A stretch of 64,000 nucleotides of DNA from Micromonospora rhizosphaerae (lineage in GTDB: Bacteria; Actinomycetota; Actinomycetes; Mycobacteriales; Micromonosporaceae). The notes below the pieces were generated by a model. The model was not told the DNA's origin and ran no database searches. It was given only the letters and a program-made list of their open reading frames with translations. Numbering within the stretch: position 1 is the stretch's first letter; the number at the start of each line of letters is the position of its first letter. This document shows positions 17,895 to 26,415 of the stretch, piece by piece. The stretch spans positions 5,704,001 to 5,768,000 of the forward strand of contig NZ_FMHV01000002.1 of NCBI RefSeq assembly GCF_900091465.1, in the 5' to 3' direction. A program made the position numbers and the translations under genes.

Positions 17895-17976
17895 ACGGAC
17901 CTCCGGCGACGCGCAGCACGGCGCCGGAGGTGTAGGTGGCGTCGGGGCCGAGCAGCCAGGCGGTGGCGCCATCGAC
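17895..17976 (-). pseudogene. SDR C-terminal fragment
   Basis: A short reverse frame reads DGATAWLLGPDATYTSGAVL followed by RVAGG, the typical C-terminal block of short-chain dehydrogenases (AWLLSDxASYxTGxxLxVxGG). No other SDR sequence remains nearby, so this is a relic. Confidence 0.45.
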
Positions 17977-18001
17977 TCGACGATGCCTCGCAACCTTGTC
18001 C

Positions 18002-18349
18002 TCACCCGGCGTGGATGGTCAGGGCCGTCCAGGCCCTCAGGTAGATCTTGTCGCCGTCTTTGATCGGTACTTGGACGTTCGGGTCGATCGGGTTCGACGA
18101 CGGGTCGTTGAGGTACGTGCCGTTGGCCGACTCCAGGTCGACCACCGCCCAGCCGTCGGGCTGGGCGATCAGGAGCGCGTGCAGATGGGACACGCAAGGA
18201 TCTTCGGGCGGGCCGACCAGATCGATGTCCGGATTGACGCCGCGCGACCGGCTGCGCCGCCCGATCACCATCTGCTGGCCGGTCAACACGAAGCGTCGCT
18301 CGGGCGCGAATTGCGGGAACGCCACCGCGCCCGCGTCCTCGCCGCCCAT
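18002..18349 (-). pseudogene. FHA-domain protein, 5' end removed by IS insertion
   Basis: The 115 residues comprise little more than one forkhead-associated domain: QMVIGRRSRSRGVNPDIDL (GR and loop), CVSHLHALL (the S-x-x-H phosphothreonine-binding pair), DGWAVVDLESANGTYLN (NG motif) and the last strands. FHA domains bind phosphothreonine peptides in Ser/Thr kinase signalling. The first ATG (18349) is only two bases from the terminal repeat of the adjacent IS at 18352, so upstream domains have been lost. A free FHA domain might still be made from this ATG. Confidence 0.75.
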
Positions 18350-18351
18350 CC

Positions 18352-19538
18352 TGTACCGTGCCAGAACTCGCTGCGCCGGCCTGACCTGCGGCTTCGTTGA
18401 TCAGGTCAGGCCGCTCGGTGGTACTCGTTGAGCACGCCGCCGAAGGATCCGTCGTCGCCGTATTGGAGTGTCGATCGGGATGACGATGCCGGGCTCGTGG
18501 CTCGGTGGGTGTTGGGCGAGACTCTGATGTGGACGATGGCCGTTGAAGTGGGCCACATAGTCGTCGAGGACCGCACGGGCCTGCCGCTCGTTGTAGATCA
18601 ACATCCGGTCGGTGCACTCGGACCGGACGCTGCGGATGAACCGTTCCGCGTAGCAGTTCGCTCGGGGTATCCGCGGCGGAGTCCTGACCACGTCGACACC
18701 CTCGCCGACGAACACCGAGTCGAAGGACGCGGCGAACTCGGTGTCCCGGTCGCGGATCAAAAACTGGAACGAGCCGATCCGGTCGCCGAGGCCCATCACC
18801 AGGTTGCGGGCCTGCTGCGTAGTCCAGGCTGCGGTCAGGTGTTCGGTGACGCCGAGGATGTGCACCCGGCGGGTGGCGACCTCCATGACGACGAGGACGT
18901 ACAGCCGGCGCAGGGTGATGGTGTCGAGGTGGAAGAAGTCGACCGCGAGCAGCCCAGCCGTCTGGGCGCGGAGGACGGTCCGCCAGGAGGTGTCGACTCC
19001 ACGGGGCGCCGGGCCGATCCTGGTGGCGGCGAGGATCCGGCGGATCGTGCCGGCCCCGACCTGGTGACCGAGCCCCACCAGCTCACCCTGAAGGCGCCGA
19101 TGCCCCCATGAAGGGTTCTCCCGGGCAAGTCGTACGACAAGATCCCGAACCTCAGCGGTGATAGGCGGACGACCCGGCCTGTTCGGATACGTCCAATGCC
19201 GGGCAACCAAGCGACGATGCCACGCCGGCAGCGTGGCCGGGGTGACGATCCGATGCTCCCGCAGCCGGCAGGGCAGCAGCCTGGCCAGCGCGGCCAGCAC
19301 CGCCCGATCCGGCCACGACGGCCGTGAGCGACCGACCTGTCGTCGCGACACGGCGACCTCGTGCCGCAACACCAACAGCTCCGCCGTCTTGGCGGCATCG
19401 CTCCGCGCGAGGAGCACGAGCCAGCCGAACACCCGAATCATGACGAGGTAGAGCAGTCGGACAGCCACGAACCCAATCAGTTTTCAGCTCGGTCAAACTC
19501 CAGCTCACAACCTGTGCGTCGAGTTCTGGCACGGTACA
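18352..19538 (-). mobile_element. rve-type insertion sequence with 19-bp inverted repeats
   Basis: Bounded by a perfect 19-bp inverted repeat, TGTACCGTGCCAGAACTCG at 18352-18370 and its complement at 19520-19538, about 1187 bp in all. The left end abuts the truncated FHA gene and the right end cuts an IS6 transposase. The two flanks are unrelated, so adjacent deletion followed insertion. Confidence 0.8.
18401..19468 (-). CDS. rve-domain (IS3/IS481-like) transposase
   Basis: Single-ORF transposase of 355 residues. The N-terminal segment ([20 protein letters not shown], then [18 protein letters not shown]) and helix-turn-helix lead to HTH_21/rve domains: [27 protein letters not shown]. The DDE residues lie in [26 protein letters not shown] and [19 protein letters not shown]. 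It ends with the usual [21 protein letters not shown] tail. No frameshift, so probably functional. A decayed relative occupies 42722-43275. Confidence 0.92.
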   Translation of the reverse strand: MAVRLLYLVMIRVFGWLVLLARSDAAKTAELLVLRHEVAVSRRQVGRSRPSWPDRAVLAALARLLPCRLREHRIVTPATLPAWHRRLVARHWTYPNRPGRPPITAEVRDLVVRLARENPSWGHRRLQGELVGLGHQVGAGTIRRILAATRIGPAPRGVDTSWRTVLRAQTAGLLAVDFFHLDTITLRRLYVLVVMEVATRRVHILGVTEHLTAAWTTQQARNLVMGLGDRIGSFQFLIRDRDTEFAASFDSVFVGEGVDVVRTPPRIPRANCYAERFIRSVRSECTDRMLIYNERQARAVLDDYVAHFNGHRPHQSLAQHPPSHEPGIVIPIDTPIRRRRILRRRAQRVPPSGLT

Positions 19539-20042
19539 AGACCGCGCCGGCGTCGGTGACCACCTCGGTGGGCTTGACCTTCGGCGTGGACAGCACCCGG
19601 CGGAAGAACCTCCGCGCCGCGTCGGCGTCCCGACGCGCCGAGACCAGCACATCGATGAACCTGCCCGTACTCGTCGACCGCCCGGTACACGTACCGCCAG
19701 ACGTCGTTGACCTTGACGTAGGTCTCGTCGACGTGCCACCTATCGCCTGGTGAATGGCGGCAGAACCGGGCAGAGTCGGCCAACAGCGGCGTGAACCGCT
19801 GCACCCACCGGTACACGGTGACGTGATCGACCTCCACGCCGCGCTCGACCAGGAGTTCCTCAACGTCCCGATAGGACAGATTGAACCGCAGATACCAGCG
19901 CACCGCGACGACGATCACCTCGGTTGGGAACCGGAAGCCAACGAACGCCGACTTCGGTGGCAGCCACGAGCGAGGACGAACCAACGACCTCACCGATCAA
20001 GTCTGCCTCGATCACGCAAACGCTCAACGCAACAGCGCCCTC
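19538..20042 (-). pseudogene. IS6-family transposase remnant
   Basis: The N-terminal two thirds of an IS6 transposase: LPPKSAFVGFRFPTEVIVVAVRWYLRFNLSYRDVEELL, WHVDETYVKVNDVWRYVYRAVDEYGQV, then a frameshift at about 19655, then IDVLVSARRDADAARRFFRRVL and EVVTDAGAV. The catalytic E region is absent, cut off by the rve element at 19538. The outer inverted repeat (GGGCGCTGTTGCGTTG) is kept near 20027-20042. Confidence 0.8.
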
Positions 20043-20474
20043 CGACTGTCCATCGTTCCGCGCCCGTAGACCGGGCCGCGAAACGTCAAAGCCGCCAGGT
20101 CCCCGGACCGTGCGTCGCTGAGTCGTACGCCTCTTCCGCGAGCATGATCTCCAGTTCGCCGCCATACTGACCGCAGAACCTGCGGATTTCGCGCGACCGG
20201 TGAGCCCGCCTGGCGACTCTCGCTGAGCGTACACGGACAACGCGAACGAGAGTGGCCAGCTCGCCCCGTCACGGAACAATCCATGCCGTGCACAGGTGGG
20301 AGGTTCGCCGAAGGTGGTGAGTCCGACCAGCGAGTTCGGTCGCCTGCTGTCAAGCGTGTCCTAGCGTGCTCGAGAGATCATCGGGCCGCGCCGCGGCTGG
20401 CACCGCACCGGCGGACGCGTAGTTGCGGGTCCCACCTGCACCTCTACGAGGGCCGCTCGCGGTCGGCCAGGGCG
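20043..20474. other. Gap with a possible gene fragment
   Basis: About 430 bases. A reverse frame at roughly 20085-20190 reads REIRRFCGQYGGELEIMLAE and then EAYDSATHGPGTWRL, which looks like genuine protein, but the ends are missing and I cannot name it. Confidence 0.35.
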
Positions 20475-20762
20475 TCAGCGCGGCAGTTCACGCCAGGCCG
20501 GATGGCTACCACGCCAGGCGTTGGCGAGGATGGCCGCCGAGGCCCGACTGGGGCATTCCTGCACTCGGTAACGGCCGGACGCGCCGCCGATCTGCGCCTG
20601 GACGTCCCAGCGCCGCCCGTCGGTGCGGATGTACACGTCCCGACGCCCGCGCCGGGTCGTGTCACCGTTCCACCAATGCTCCTCGACAATCACCCGCCGA
20701 CCGTATAGCAATTCGTCGCCAAGGGGTACGGGCCAGCACGAAAGCCGCGGTCTCAACGTCAC
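20475..20762 (-). CDS. Hypothetical small protein
   Basis: Protein of 95 residues from a GTG. The body (GRRVIVEEHWWNGDTTRRG, RDVYIRTDGRRWDVQAQIGG) looks like paired beta strands, followed by a helix (SRASAAILANAWRGSHPAWREL). I recall similar small DUF-less proteins in actinomycetes, but no function. The start is uncertain; a shorter product from about 20700 is equally plausible. Convergent to nothing; 60 bases before the NYN gene stop. Confidence 0.55.
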   Translation of the reverse strand: MTLRPRLSCWPVPLGDELLYGRRVIVEEHWWNGDTTRRGRRDVYIRTDGRRWDVQAQIGGASGRYRVQECPSRASAAILANAWRGSHPAWRELPR

Positions 20763-20824
20763 ACCCCCGGCCGCGACGTGCGTTCACATCGTGACGCTTC
20801 CCCCGCTGCCCGAAAGTCGCGCGG

Positions 20825-21898
20825 TCACGAAGCCTGTGTGGTGAGTAGATAGTCGTCGGCTTCGGGGCTCCACTCGAGATGGACCGCGCCGCTGGTGGCG
20901 GCTGCCTTACAGAACTGAAGGAAGCTGCGATAGCCGAGCTTCTTCTCGCTGAAGTCCGGCCGTGCCCTCCGAATCTGATTCTTGAGGCCGGACAGGGCCA
21001 CCGCGCCTTCGCCGCCAGCCAGGTCCAGGACGACGGAACGAAGCAGCCCGAACGCCACCTCCCGATCGCCATGTTCGGGCAGGGACACTTCGGGGTCGCC
21101 CTTGGCGGGGCCCTCTGCCAGGTCGATCACGTTGCGGTCGGCAAGGTGCCGCAGGAGTTCCCCGAAGGCGCGGAAGCCGTAGTCAGACTCGCTGAAGGTC
21201 GGATCCTTCCTGAGCAGCGTGCGCTTCAGCGTCGAGGCGGTCACCTCACCGCTTGAGCTGCCCTGAAGACCAGCCACGGTCTGAGCCACGAGGACGGCGA
21301 GCGTGTCGACATCCCGCACGGGTTCCTCAACCGCCGGTTGGGGCTCGGGTTCCTGCTCCACCTGCTGCAGGTCCGGGCCGGGTAGACGCGCCGGACGGCC
21401 GCGCCGGCCACGCGGAGGGATATCGACCCCCTCAAGGCGGTCGTAGTAGAGAAATTCATCGCACGCGGGCGGGAGCAGCGCCGAAGTGGACTTCTGGACT
21501 CCGACGCCGATGACACGCTTGTTCAGCTCGCGGAGCTTGTGCACCAGCGGAGTGAAGTCACTGTCACCGGTGCATATCACGAACGTCGAGATGTACCCGC
21601 GCTCGAAGGCCAACTCCACAGCATCCACGGCCATTTTGATATCGGCGGCGTTCTTGCGCGTTGCGCCCATGCGCTGGGGCATCTCGATGAGTTCAACGTG
21701 AGACCGGGTGAGCATCCGACGGTCCTCGTCAAAGAACGACCAGTCGGCGTACGCCCGACGTACCACCACCCGCCCTCGCTCGGCGAGGGCATCGGCGATG
21801 GGCCGGAGGTCGAAGGCCATGCCGCCAAGGTGTTCGCGGGCCCCCAGCGCTAGGTTCTCATAGTCGAGGAACAGGGCGATTCGGTCTTCTTGATCCAC
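20825..21898 (-). CDS. NYN-domain protein with two OST-HTH/LOTUS domains
   Basis: Protein of 357 residues. The N-terminal NYN (PIN-like) nuclease domain (about 5-160) has IALFLDYENLALGA, then ADWSFFDEDRR, NAADIKMAVDAVELAFERG and FVICTGDSDFTPLVHKLRE, so the acidic catalytic set (D12, D86, D107/D109) is present. A charged proline/glutamate linker (RRGRPARLPGPDLQQVEQEPEPQP) follows, then two winged LOTUS domains: SSGEVTASTLKRTLLRKDPTFSESDYGFRAFGELLRHL and EGAVALSGLKNQIRRARPDFSEKKLGYRSFLQFCKA. It probably cleaves or binds structured RNA (LOTUS domains bind RNA G-quadruplexes). It stands alone and is intact. Confidence 0.92.
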   Translation of the reverse strand: MDQEDRIALFLDYENLALGAREHLGGMAFDLRPIADALAERGRVVVRRAYADWSFFDEDRRMLTRSHVELIEMPQRMGATRKNAADIKMAVDAVELAFERGYISTFVICTGDSDFTPLVHKLRELNKRVIGVGVQKSTSALLPPACDEFLYYDRLEGVDIPPRGRRGRPARLPGPDLQQVEQEPEPQPAVEEPVRDVDTLAVLVAQTVAGLQGSSSGEVTASTLKRTLLRKDPTFSESDYGFRAFGELLRHLADRNVIDLAEGPAKGDPEVSLPEHGDREVAFGLLRSVVLDLAGGEGAVALSGLKNQIRRARPDFSEKKLGYRSFLQFCKAAATSGAVHLEWSPEADDYLLTTQAS

Positions 21899-22412
21899 GC
21901 GAGCCAGCCTACGCCCGGTGCCGAGTCAGTTCCCGATGGCTTCGGGGGCGGACCGGCGGCTGGTCCCACCGGCTGGTGTAGGTGTTGACCGCTCGGCCCG
22001 CCAGGACTGAGGTGGGTTTGGCATGAGCGGCCACCCGGCCCGCCCGGCCACGGCCACGCCGATCGCCTCGCTGTCGGGGGTACGAAGCGCTGCCGGGGCG
22101 CCGGGGCCGAGGCGCCAGGGTTGGAAGCCGGTGCGGTGGTGGGTCGGACACGAACCGCTCGGGGCGAGCCTCGGCCCTCTATCGCGGCGGCACCGAGCAG
22201 ACCGGTCCGGGCAGGCGTAGGCTGGGGCTATCCGGGAATTGACGACATCCCACTCCTGAGGTGCCCGCCACGCCGGCTTCGCCCGAGGGGATGCCATGTC
22301 GGTACCCGAGCGCACGCGATCCGCAGCGGCCCGCCCGACCGACCTCCGCCGTCGCAACATCGCAACGTGGTCGCCACCTCCCACCGGCCTCCGTGCCTCC
22401 CACCGGCCCGGG
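21899..22412. other. Gap with no clear gene
   Basis: About 510 very GC-rich bases with overlapping arginine/proline-rich frames and no family resemblance. Likely promoter and spacer for the small-ORF group that follows. Confidence 0.35.
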
Positions 22413-22648
22413 TGCCGTTGAGTCGCGCCGGCGCGGGCCTGATCGGTTCCTGCGCGGCGGCGCTCGTGATCGTCGCCATGGTGATCGGCACCGCCCGCAT
22501 CACCCAGCTGCACCGCCGTGACCGAGCGGGGCAAACAACGACCCGGGCCGGACGGGTCGGCGAACCGGCACCCCGCCCGGCGCAAGACGCGATTCCGCGC
22601 ACGACCCCGCCGCTACGCCGCGGTCACGGCGATAAGGATCCGATATGA
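22413..22648 (+). CDS. Small single-pass membrane protein
   Basis: GTG start gives VPLSRAGAGLIGSCAAALVI followed by VAMVIGTARI, one transmembrane helix, then a basic/proline-rich tail of about 45 residues ending GHGDKDPI. The stop overlaps the ATG of the next ORF, so the two are coupled. Small membrane proteins of this kind occur in transfer regions of actinomycete ICEs (Spd-like), which is only an analogy. Confidence 0.45.
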
Positions 22649-22905
22649 CGCCACCGCTGGTCCTCAACGCCGACAGATGGGACGGCAATCCACGCCGCCT
22701 CGCCGTCTGCGGCAGGGTCCTGCGGTTGGGCTACTTCACCAGTAAGCCCGCCAGCCTGCTGACCGCTATCTGCCTCAACGACAGCCGGGTCGACCTGCTG
22801 GTCGTCCCGCCGGAGACCGCGGTCGACCTGGCCGAGGCGGCGATGGCGCTCGCCGCCACCGCAGGCAACCTGGTCCTACTCCGCAGCTGCTCACGGCCGC
22901 AGGCA
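22645..22905 (+). CDS. Hypothetical protein, possibly frameshifted at its 3' end
   Basis: Starts MTPPLVLNADRWDGNPRRLA and reads well for about 80 residues (VCGRVLRLGYFTSKPASLLT, RVDLLVVPPETAVDLAEAAM). After about 22880 the frame becomes arginine/proline-rich and non-coding in character, while another frame carries a plausible continuation (LLTAAGMVSGAGADSGGRRT), so a frameshift or a C-terminal loss is likely. Coupled to the preceding membrane protein. The end given here is approximate. Confidence 0.45.
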
Positions 22906-23131
22906 TGGTGTCCGGCGCGGGGGCCGACAGCGGGGGCAGGCGCACTTCAGAGGGAAAGGGCGGCCGTCTCCGCACCGCCCCCGACACCTTCCCATCGTCG
23001 CTTCACGCATCGTCGACGCTGCACGGGCCGCGCACTCGGCGCCGGCGGAATCGGCGCCCGCGCCGACAGCACCTCCGCCGAGGTAGCGAAGGACCGGCGA
23101 GGGTCCCACCATCACCACCGAGGAGCAAACC

Positions 23132-23305
23132 ATGACAATTGCCCGACACGCTATCGTCTCCGCGCTGCGTCGGCGCGGCCAGCACACCAGGGCCGACTGG
23201 GTCGAGCGGGAGCTGCCGGAGCAGGTCGACACCACCCGGCACGCCGGGCTGCTCGCGACCCTGCGTCTCGATCCCACCGAGCTCGCCGGGCCTATCGACC
23301 GGTGA
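23132..23305 (+). CDS. Small hypothetical protein (57 residues)
   Basis: ATG at 23132 follows a good ribosome binding site (GAGGAGC). The protein MTIARHAIVSALRRRGQHTR, then ADWVERELPEQVDTTRHAGL and LATLRLDPTELAGPIDR, is helical and charged. Similar short proteins occur near actinobacterial mobile elements. Truncation downstream cannot be excluded, as an IS begins 80 bases later. Confidence 0.55.
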   Translation: MTIARHAIVSALRRRGQHTRADWVERELPEQVDTTRHAGLLATLRLDPTELAGPIDR

Positions 23306-23387
23306 GAATGGCCCTGCTGGGTCCGGCAGCCTGGCGGACGCCGCCGACGTCTGCAAGGCTGCGCCCGGGACGATCCAACCCTGCCCC

Positions 23388-24623
23388 TGCCGAAAACGCC
23401 ATCCGCCCTGGTCGGAGCCGGTGCGTGGGGTGGACGGGATGTCGCCCCCGGTTGCTTGCGCTGGGGCTCTCACGCAGCCGGTGATCGCCGCGGCATGATG
23501 GTCGGCCGTGCTGCTGCGACTGGCCTACCTGGCGAACGCGTTCGCGATGCTGCGTCTGCTGCTGATGAACGATCGAGACAAGGACGTGGAGATCCTGGCG
23601 CTGCGCCATCAGATCGCGGTGCTGGAGCGTCAGCTGGGCACGGAGAAGGTGCGGTTCGACGCGAGCGATCGGGCGCTCCTCGCGGCCCTGCTACACCGGC
23701 TGCCGCGCGACGTGCTGCGTCGGCTGCGGCTGCTGGTGCGCCCCGACACGGTGTTGCGCTGGCACCGCGACCTGCTCGCCCGCCGCCACGCGCACAAGTC
23801 CCGGCCGAAACGCCCGGGCCGGCCCCCGACCGTGCGTTCCGTCCGCACCCTGGTGCTGCGCCTGGCACCGGAAAATCCCAGCTGGGGCTACCGACGTCTG
23901 CACGGCGACATACTGGTGCTCGGCGTGCACGTGGCCGCGTCCACCGTGTGGGAGATCTTGAAGGAGGCCGGGATCGACCCGGCGCCCGAACGGGCCCGCA
24001 GCACCTGGGCCGACTTCCTCCGCTCCCAAGCCGACGCCCTGTTGGCGCGCGACTTCCTGGAAACAGTCACCCTCACCGCAGCGCGAATGTACGTGCTCGC
24101 GGTGATCGAGCACACCAGCCGCCGAATCCGGATCCTCAGCGCCACCCCGCACCCGACCACCACCTGGGTAGTACAGGCCGCGAAGAACCTTGTCATGGAC
24201 CTCGAAGACGCCGGTTGCCAAGCCCGGTTCATGATCCGCGACCGGGACGGCAAATTCCCCCACTTGTTCGGCGCCATCCTCGCCGAGGCGGGCATCGACG
24301 TCGTGCTGAGCGGCATCCGGATGCCGCGAATGAGCTCAATCATGGAACGGTGGGTACCGACCTGCCGCCGCGAACTACTGGACCGGACCCTTATCTGGAA
24401 CCAGCGGCACCTGCTCCACGCCCTGAACGAGTTCGATCAGTTCTACGACGGACACCGCCCACACCGGGGCATCGCGAACGCCCGCCCGTTGCACCCGTTG
24501 CGCGCGCAGATCGCCGATCCGAACAAGCTGGCCCGCCTCGACATACGAAGACGCGACCGCCTCGGCGGCATCCTCCATGAGTACCAGCATGCCGCCTGAC
24601 CTGCGCGGACGAGGTTTTCGGCA
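23388..24623 (+). mobile_element. rve-type insertion sequence A
   Basis: Inverted repeats TGCCGAAAACGCC at 23388 and its complement ending ...GTTTTCGGCA at 24623 define a 1.24-kb element. A related complete copy is at 38525-39762 in the same orientation, a decayed one at 33557-34756, and a 140-bp 5' remnant at 38380-38520. Confidence 0.8.
23508..24599 (+). CDS. rve-domain DDE transposase (IS A)
   Basis: Single-ORF transposase of 363 residues starting at GTG. The N-terminal block (LAYLANAFAMLRLLLMNDRD, then EILALRHQIAVLERQLG) and RPGRPPTVRSVRTLVLRLAPENPSWGYRRLHGDI precede the rve core. The catalytic triad lies in LLARDFLETV, FMIRDRDGKFPHLF and MSSIMERWVPTCRRELLDR, with about 34 residues between the last D and E. 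It ends LGGILHEYQHAA, right at the inverted repeat. Intact. Confidence 0.92.
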   Translation: MLLRLAYLANAFAMLRLLLMNDRDKDVEILALRHQIAVLERQLGTEKVRFDASDRALLAALLHRLPRDVLRRLRLLVRPDTVLRWHRDLLARRHAHKSRPKRPGRPPTVRSVRTLVLRLAPENPSWGYRRLHGDILVLGVHVAASTVWEILKEAGIDPAPERARSTWADFLRSQADALLARDFLETVTLTAARMYVLAVIEHTSRRIRILSATPHPTTTWVVQAAKNLVMDLEDAGCQARFMIRDRDGKFPHLFGAILAEAGIDVVLSGIRMPRMSSIMERWVPTCRRELLDRTLIWNQRHLLHALNEFDQFYDGHRPHRGIANARPLHPLRAQIADPNKLARLDIRRRDRLGGILHEYQHAA

Positions 24624-24635
24624 AGCGCAGGGTTG

Positions 24636-24670
24636 TCGCAGGATCGGTCAGCCCTTGACCGACCCTGCGA
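24636..24670 (-). terminator. Strong hairpin at the end of the sugar ABC operon
   Basis: TCGCAGG-A-TCGGTCA (24636-24650) pairs with TGACCGA-C-CCTGCGA (24656-24670), a 15-position stem with one mismatch and a 5-base loop. It includes the stop codon of the MalG-like permease and sits 13 bases from the end of IS A. Probably terminates the leftward operon. Confidence 0.65.
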
Positions 24671-25493
24671 CGAGCGCTTCTTGCATGCGGCGCTGCAGGA
24701 TCACATAGGTGACGTACACCGGCAGCAGGGTAATCACGACGCCGGCGGACAGCAACGCGAAGTTCGCGCCGCGGGGGTCCTGCAGGAATGGCAGCGCGAC
24801 CTGCACGGTACGTGACGCTTCCGTGGTCAGCACCGACGCGAACAAGTACTCGTTCCAGACGCCGAGGAAGTTCAGGATCGCGACGGTGGAGACTCCAGGT
24901 GCGACGAGCGGCAGCATGATGTAGCGCAGGACGGTCAACCAGCCGGCGCCGTCCATAGTGGCCGACTCCTCGATCTCGCGCGGGATCGAACGGAAGAACG
25001 GGACGAGGATGAGTACCGACAGTGGCAGCGTCGTGGCTGTGTAGAAAAGGACGAGGTATAACCGGGGCGTGTGGATCAGGTGGGTCTTGACCGCTAACAG
25101 GTAGACCGGTATCAGGACGGCCAGTCCGGGGATCAGGAAGGCGAGCCCAAAGCTGGTCTCGGCCGCGGAGGCGAACCGTGACCGCTTCCGGGCGATACCG
25201 TACGCAGCCAACACCGCCAGCACGAGCGCCACGATCCCGGCGCCGATGGTGATTACGGCTGAATTGAGCAGCGCCGAGGTCATGTTGACGTTCTCATCGG
25301 CTCGCGTGAACTCGTCGAACGTGAAGTTGGTGGGTGGCGTGATCGGCGCGTCAAAGATGGTCTCGTTGGTTTTGAACGCGCTGATTATGACGTAGTACAG
25401 CGGTAGCACCATTGCGGCCGCATACACAAGAACTACGCCGTAAGCGAGGACCGACCCGGCGCTGGGCCGGCGCCGCGGTTTGCCGATCGTCAT
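24648..25493 (-). CDS. Carbohydrate ABC transporter permease (MalG type)
   Basis: Inner-membrane permease of 281 residues from ATG 25493 (MTIGKPRRRPSAGSVLAYGV). Six hydrophobic segments are visible, the first at about 15-38. The EAA loop for ATPase docking reads SIPREIEESATMDGAGWLTVLRYIMLPLVAPG, close to the MalG consensus. It ends QEALVAGSVKG, the usual family C-terminus. It follows the MalF-type permease by about 10 bases and forms the second half of the channel. No ATPase is encoded in this cluster, so it must share a housekeeping MsmK/UgpC-type ATPase, possibly the one at 53243-54361. Confidence 0.93.
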   Translation of the reverse strand: MTIGKPRRRPSAGSVLAYGVVLVYAAAMVLPLYYVIISAFKTNETIFDAPITPPTNFTFDEFTRADENVNMTSALLNSAVITIGAGIVALVLAVLAAYGIARKRSRFASAAETSFGLAFLIPGLAVLIPVYLLAVKTHLIHTPRLYLVLFYTATTLPLSVLILVPFFRSIPREIEESATMDGAGWLTVLRYIMLPLVAPGVSTVAILNFLGVWNEYLFASVLTTEASRTVQVALPFLQDPRGANFALLSAGVVITLLPVYVTYVILQRRMQEALVAGSVKG

Positions 25494-25503
25494 CGTCGTG
25501 GCC

Positions 25504-26415
25504 TCATCTTTCCCTGGTACGGAAGGCTCGGCGGATCGCCAGCATGCCGGCGAAGCCGACGACGAACAGCAGTACGCCAATCGCCTGGCTGTAGCCGAGT
25601 CGGGTGGAGACGAACGCCTGGTCGTACAGGTAGTACGCGAGCGTCATCGAGGACGACCCGGGTCCGCCTTTGGTCAGCAGCAGGATGTTCTGCGCCGAGC
25701 CGAGCAGGAGCCAGAGGAACTGCAGCATGGTCATCAGGCCGACGAAGTCGCGGGTCATCGGATAGGCGATGCGCCAGATGATCGTCCAGGTCGGTGCTCC
25801 GTCGATCCGGGCGGCCTCATAGACCTCCTCTGGCACCGCGGTCAGGGCCGACGCGAAGATCACGCCGGTGAAGCCGATCCCGGCCCACAGTTCGACGCCG
25901 ATCACTGCCCACAGCGCGGTCTGGCCGTCGGCCAGCCAGATCCGGGTCAGCCCGTCCAGGCCGGTGAACTCGAGGACCTTGTTGATGATCCCCTCCGGCT
26001 GGTACATGCCGATGAACATCATGGCCCGCGCCGACACCGAGACGATGCCAGGCGTGAAGAAGATGACGCTGAGCACTCGGTAGCCCGGCGGTTTGCGGCT
26101 CAGGAAGTACCCGAGCAGGAACGCAAGCGGGATCATCAGCACTAGCGAGACGCCGACGTAGACGAGGCTGTTCTTCGCCGCGGTGCGGATGAGCGGGTCG
26201 TCGAGGAGGCGTTCGAAGTTCGCCAGGCCGCCGTACCGGGGCGTGGCGAGCAGGCTGTTCCACTCGAACAGACTCAACACGAACATGCTCACCAGCGGCG
26301 CGACCATGAACGCCGCGTACCACAGCAGCGCCGGGGAGGTCACCAGCGCCGCGGGCACCCAGGTCCGCCGCCGGCGGTCACTGGGCGCCCGCGGTGTCGC
26401 CGCTACTACTGCCAT
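25504..26415 (-). CDS. Carbohydrate ABC transporter permease (MalF type)
   Basis: Permease of 303 residues with six membrane segments; the first is at about 20-42 (VPAALVTSPALLWYAAFMVAPLVSM). The EAA loop reads VPEEVYEAARIDGAPTWTIIWRIAYPMTRD, the MalF-type consensus. It starts at an ATG that overlaps the end of the binding-protein gene, so the two are translationally coupled, and the MalG-type gene follows closely. It takes substrate from the lipoprotein encoded upstream. Confidence 0.93.
   Translation of the reverse strand: MAVVAATPRAPSDRRRRTWVPAALVTSPALLWYAAFMVAPLVSMFVLSLFEWNSLLATPRYGGLANFERLLDDPLIRTAAKNSLVYVGVSLVLMIPLAFLLGYFLSRKPPGYRVLSVIFFTPGIVSVSARAMMFIGMYQPEGIINKVLEFTGLDGLTRIWLADGQTALWAVIGVELWAGIGFTGVIFASALTAVPEEVYEAARIDGAPTWTIIWRIAYPMTRDFVGLMTMLQFLWLLLGSAQNILLLTKGGPGSSSMTLAYYLYDQAFVSTRLGYSQAIGVLLFVVGFAGMLAIRRAFRTRER

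Noticed and set aside
24307..24325. GGCATCCGGATGCC palindrome sharing ATCCGGAT with the repeats at 2.5-8.3 kb
   Set aside because: Sits within the conserved SGIRMPRMSS codons of the IS A transposase; the surrounding bases do not match the longer repeat.
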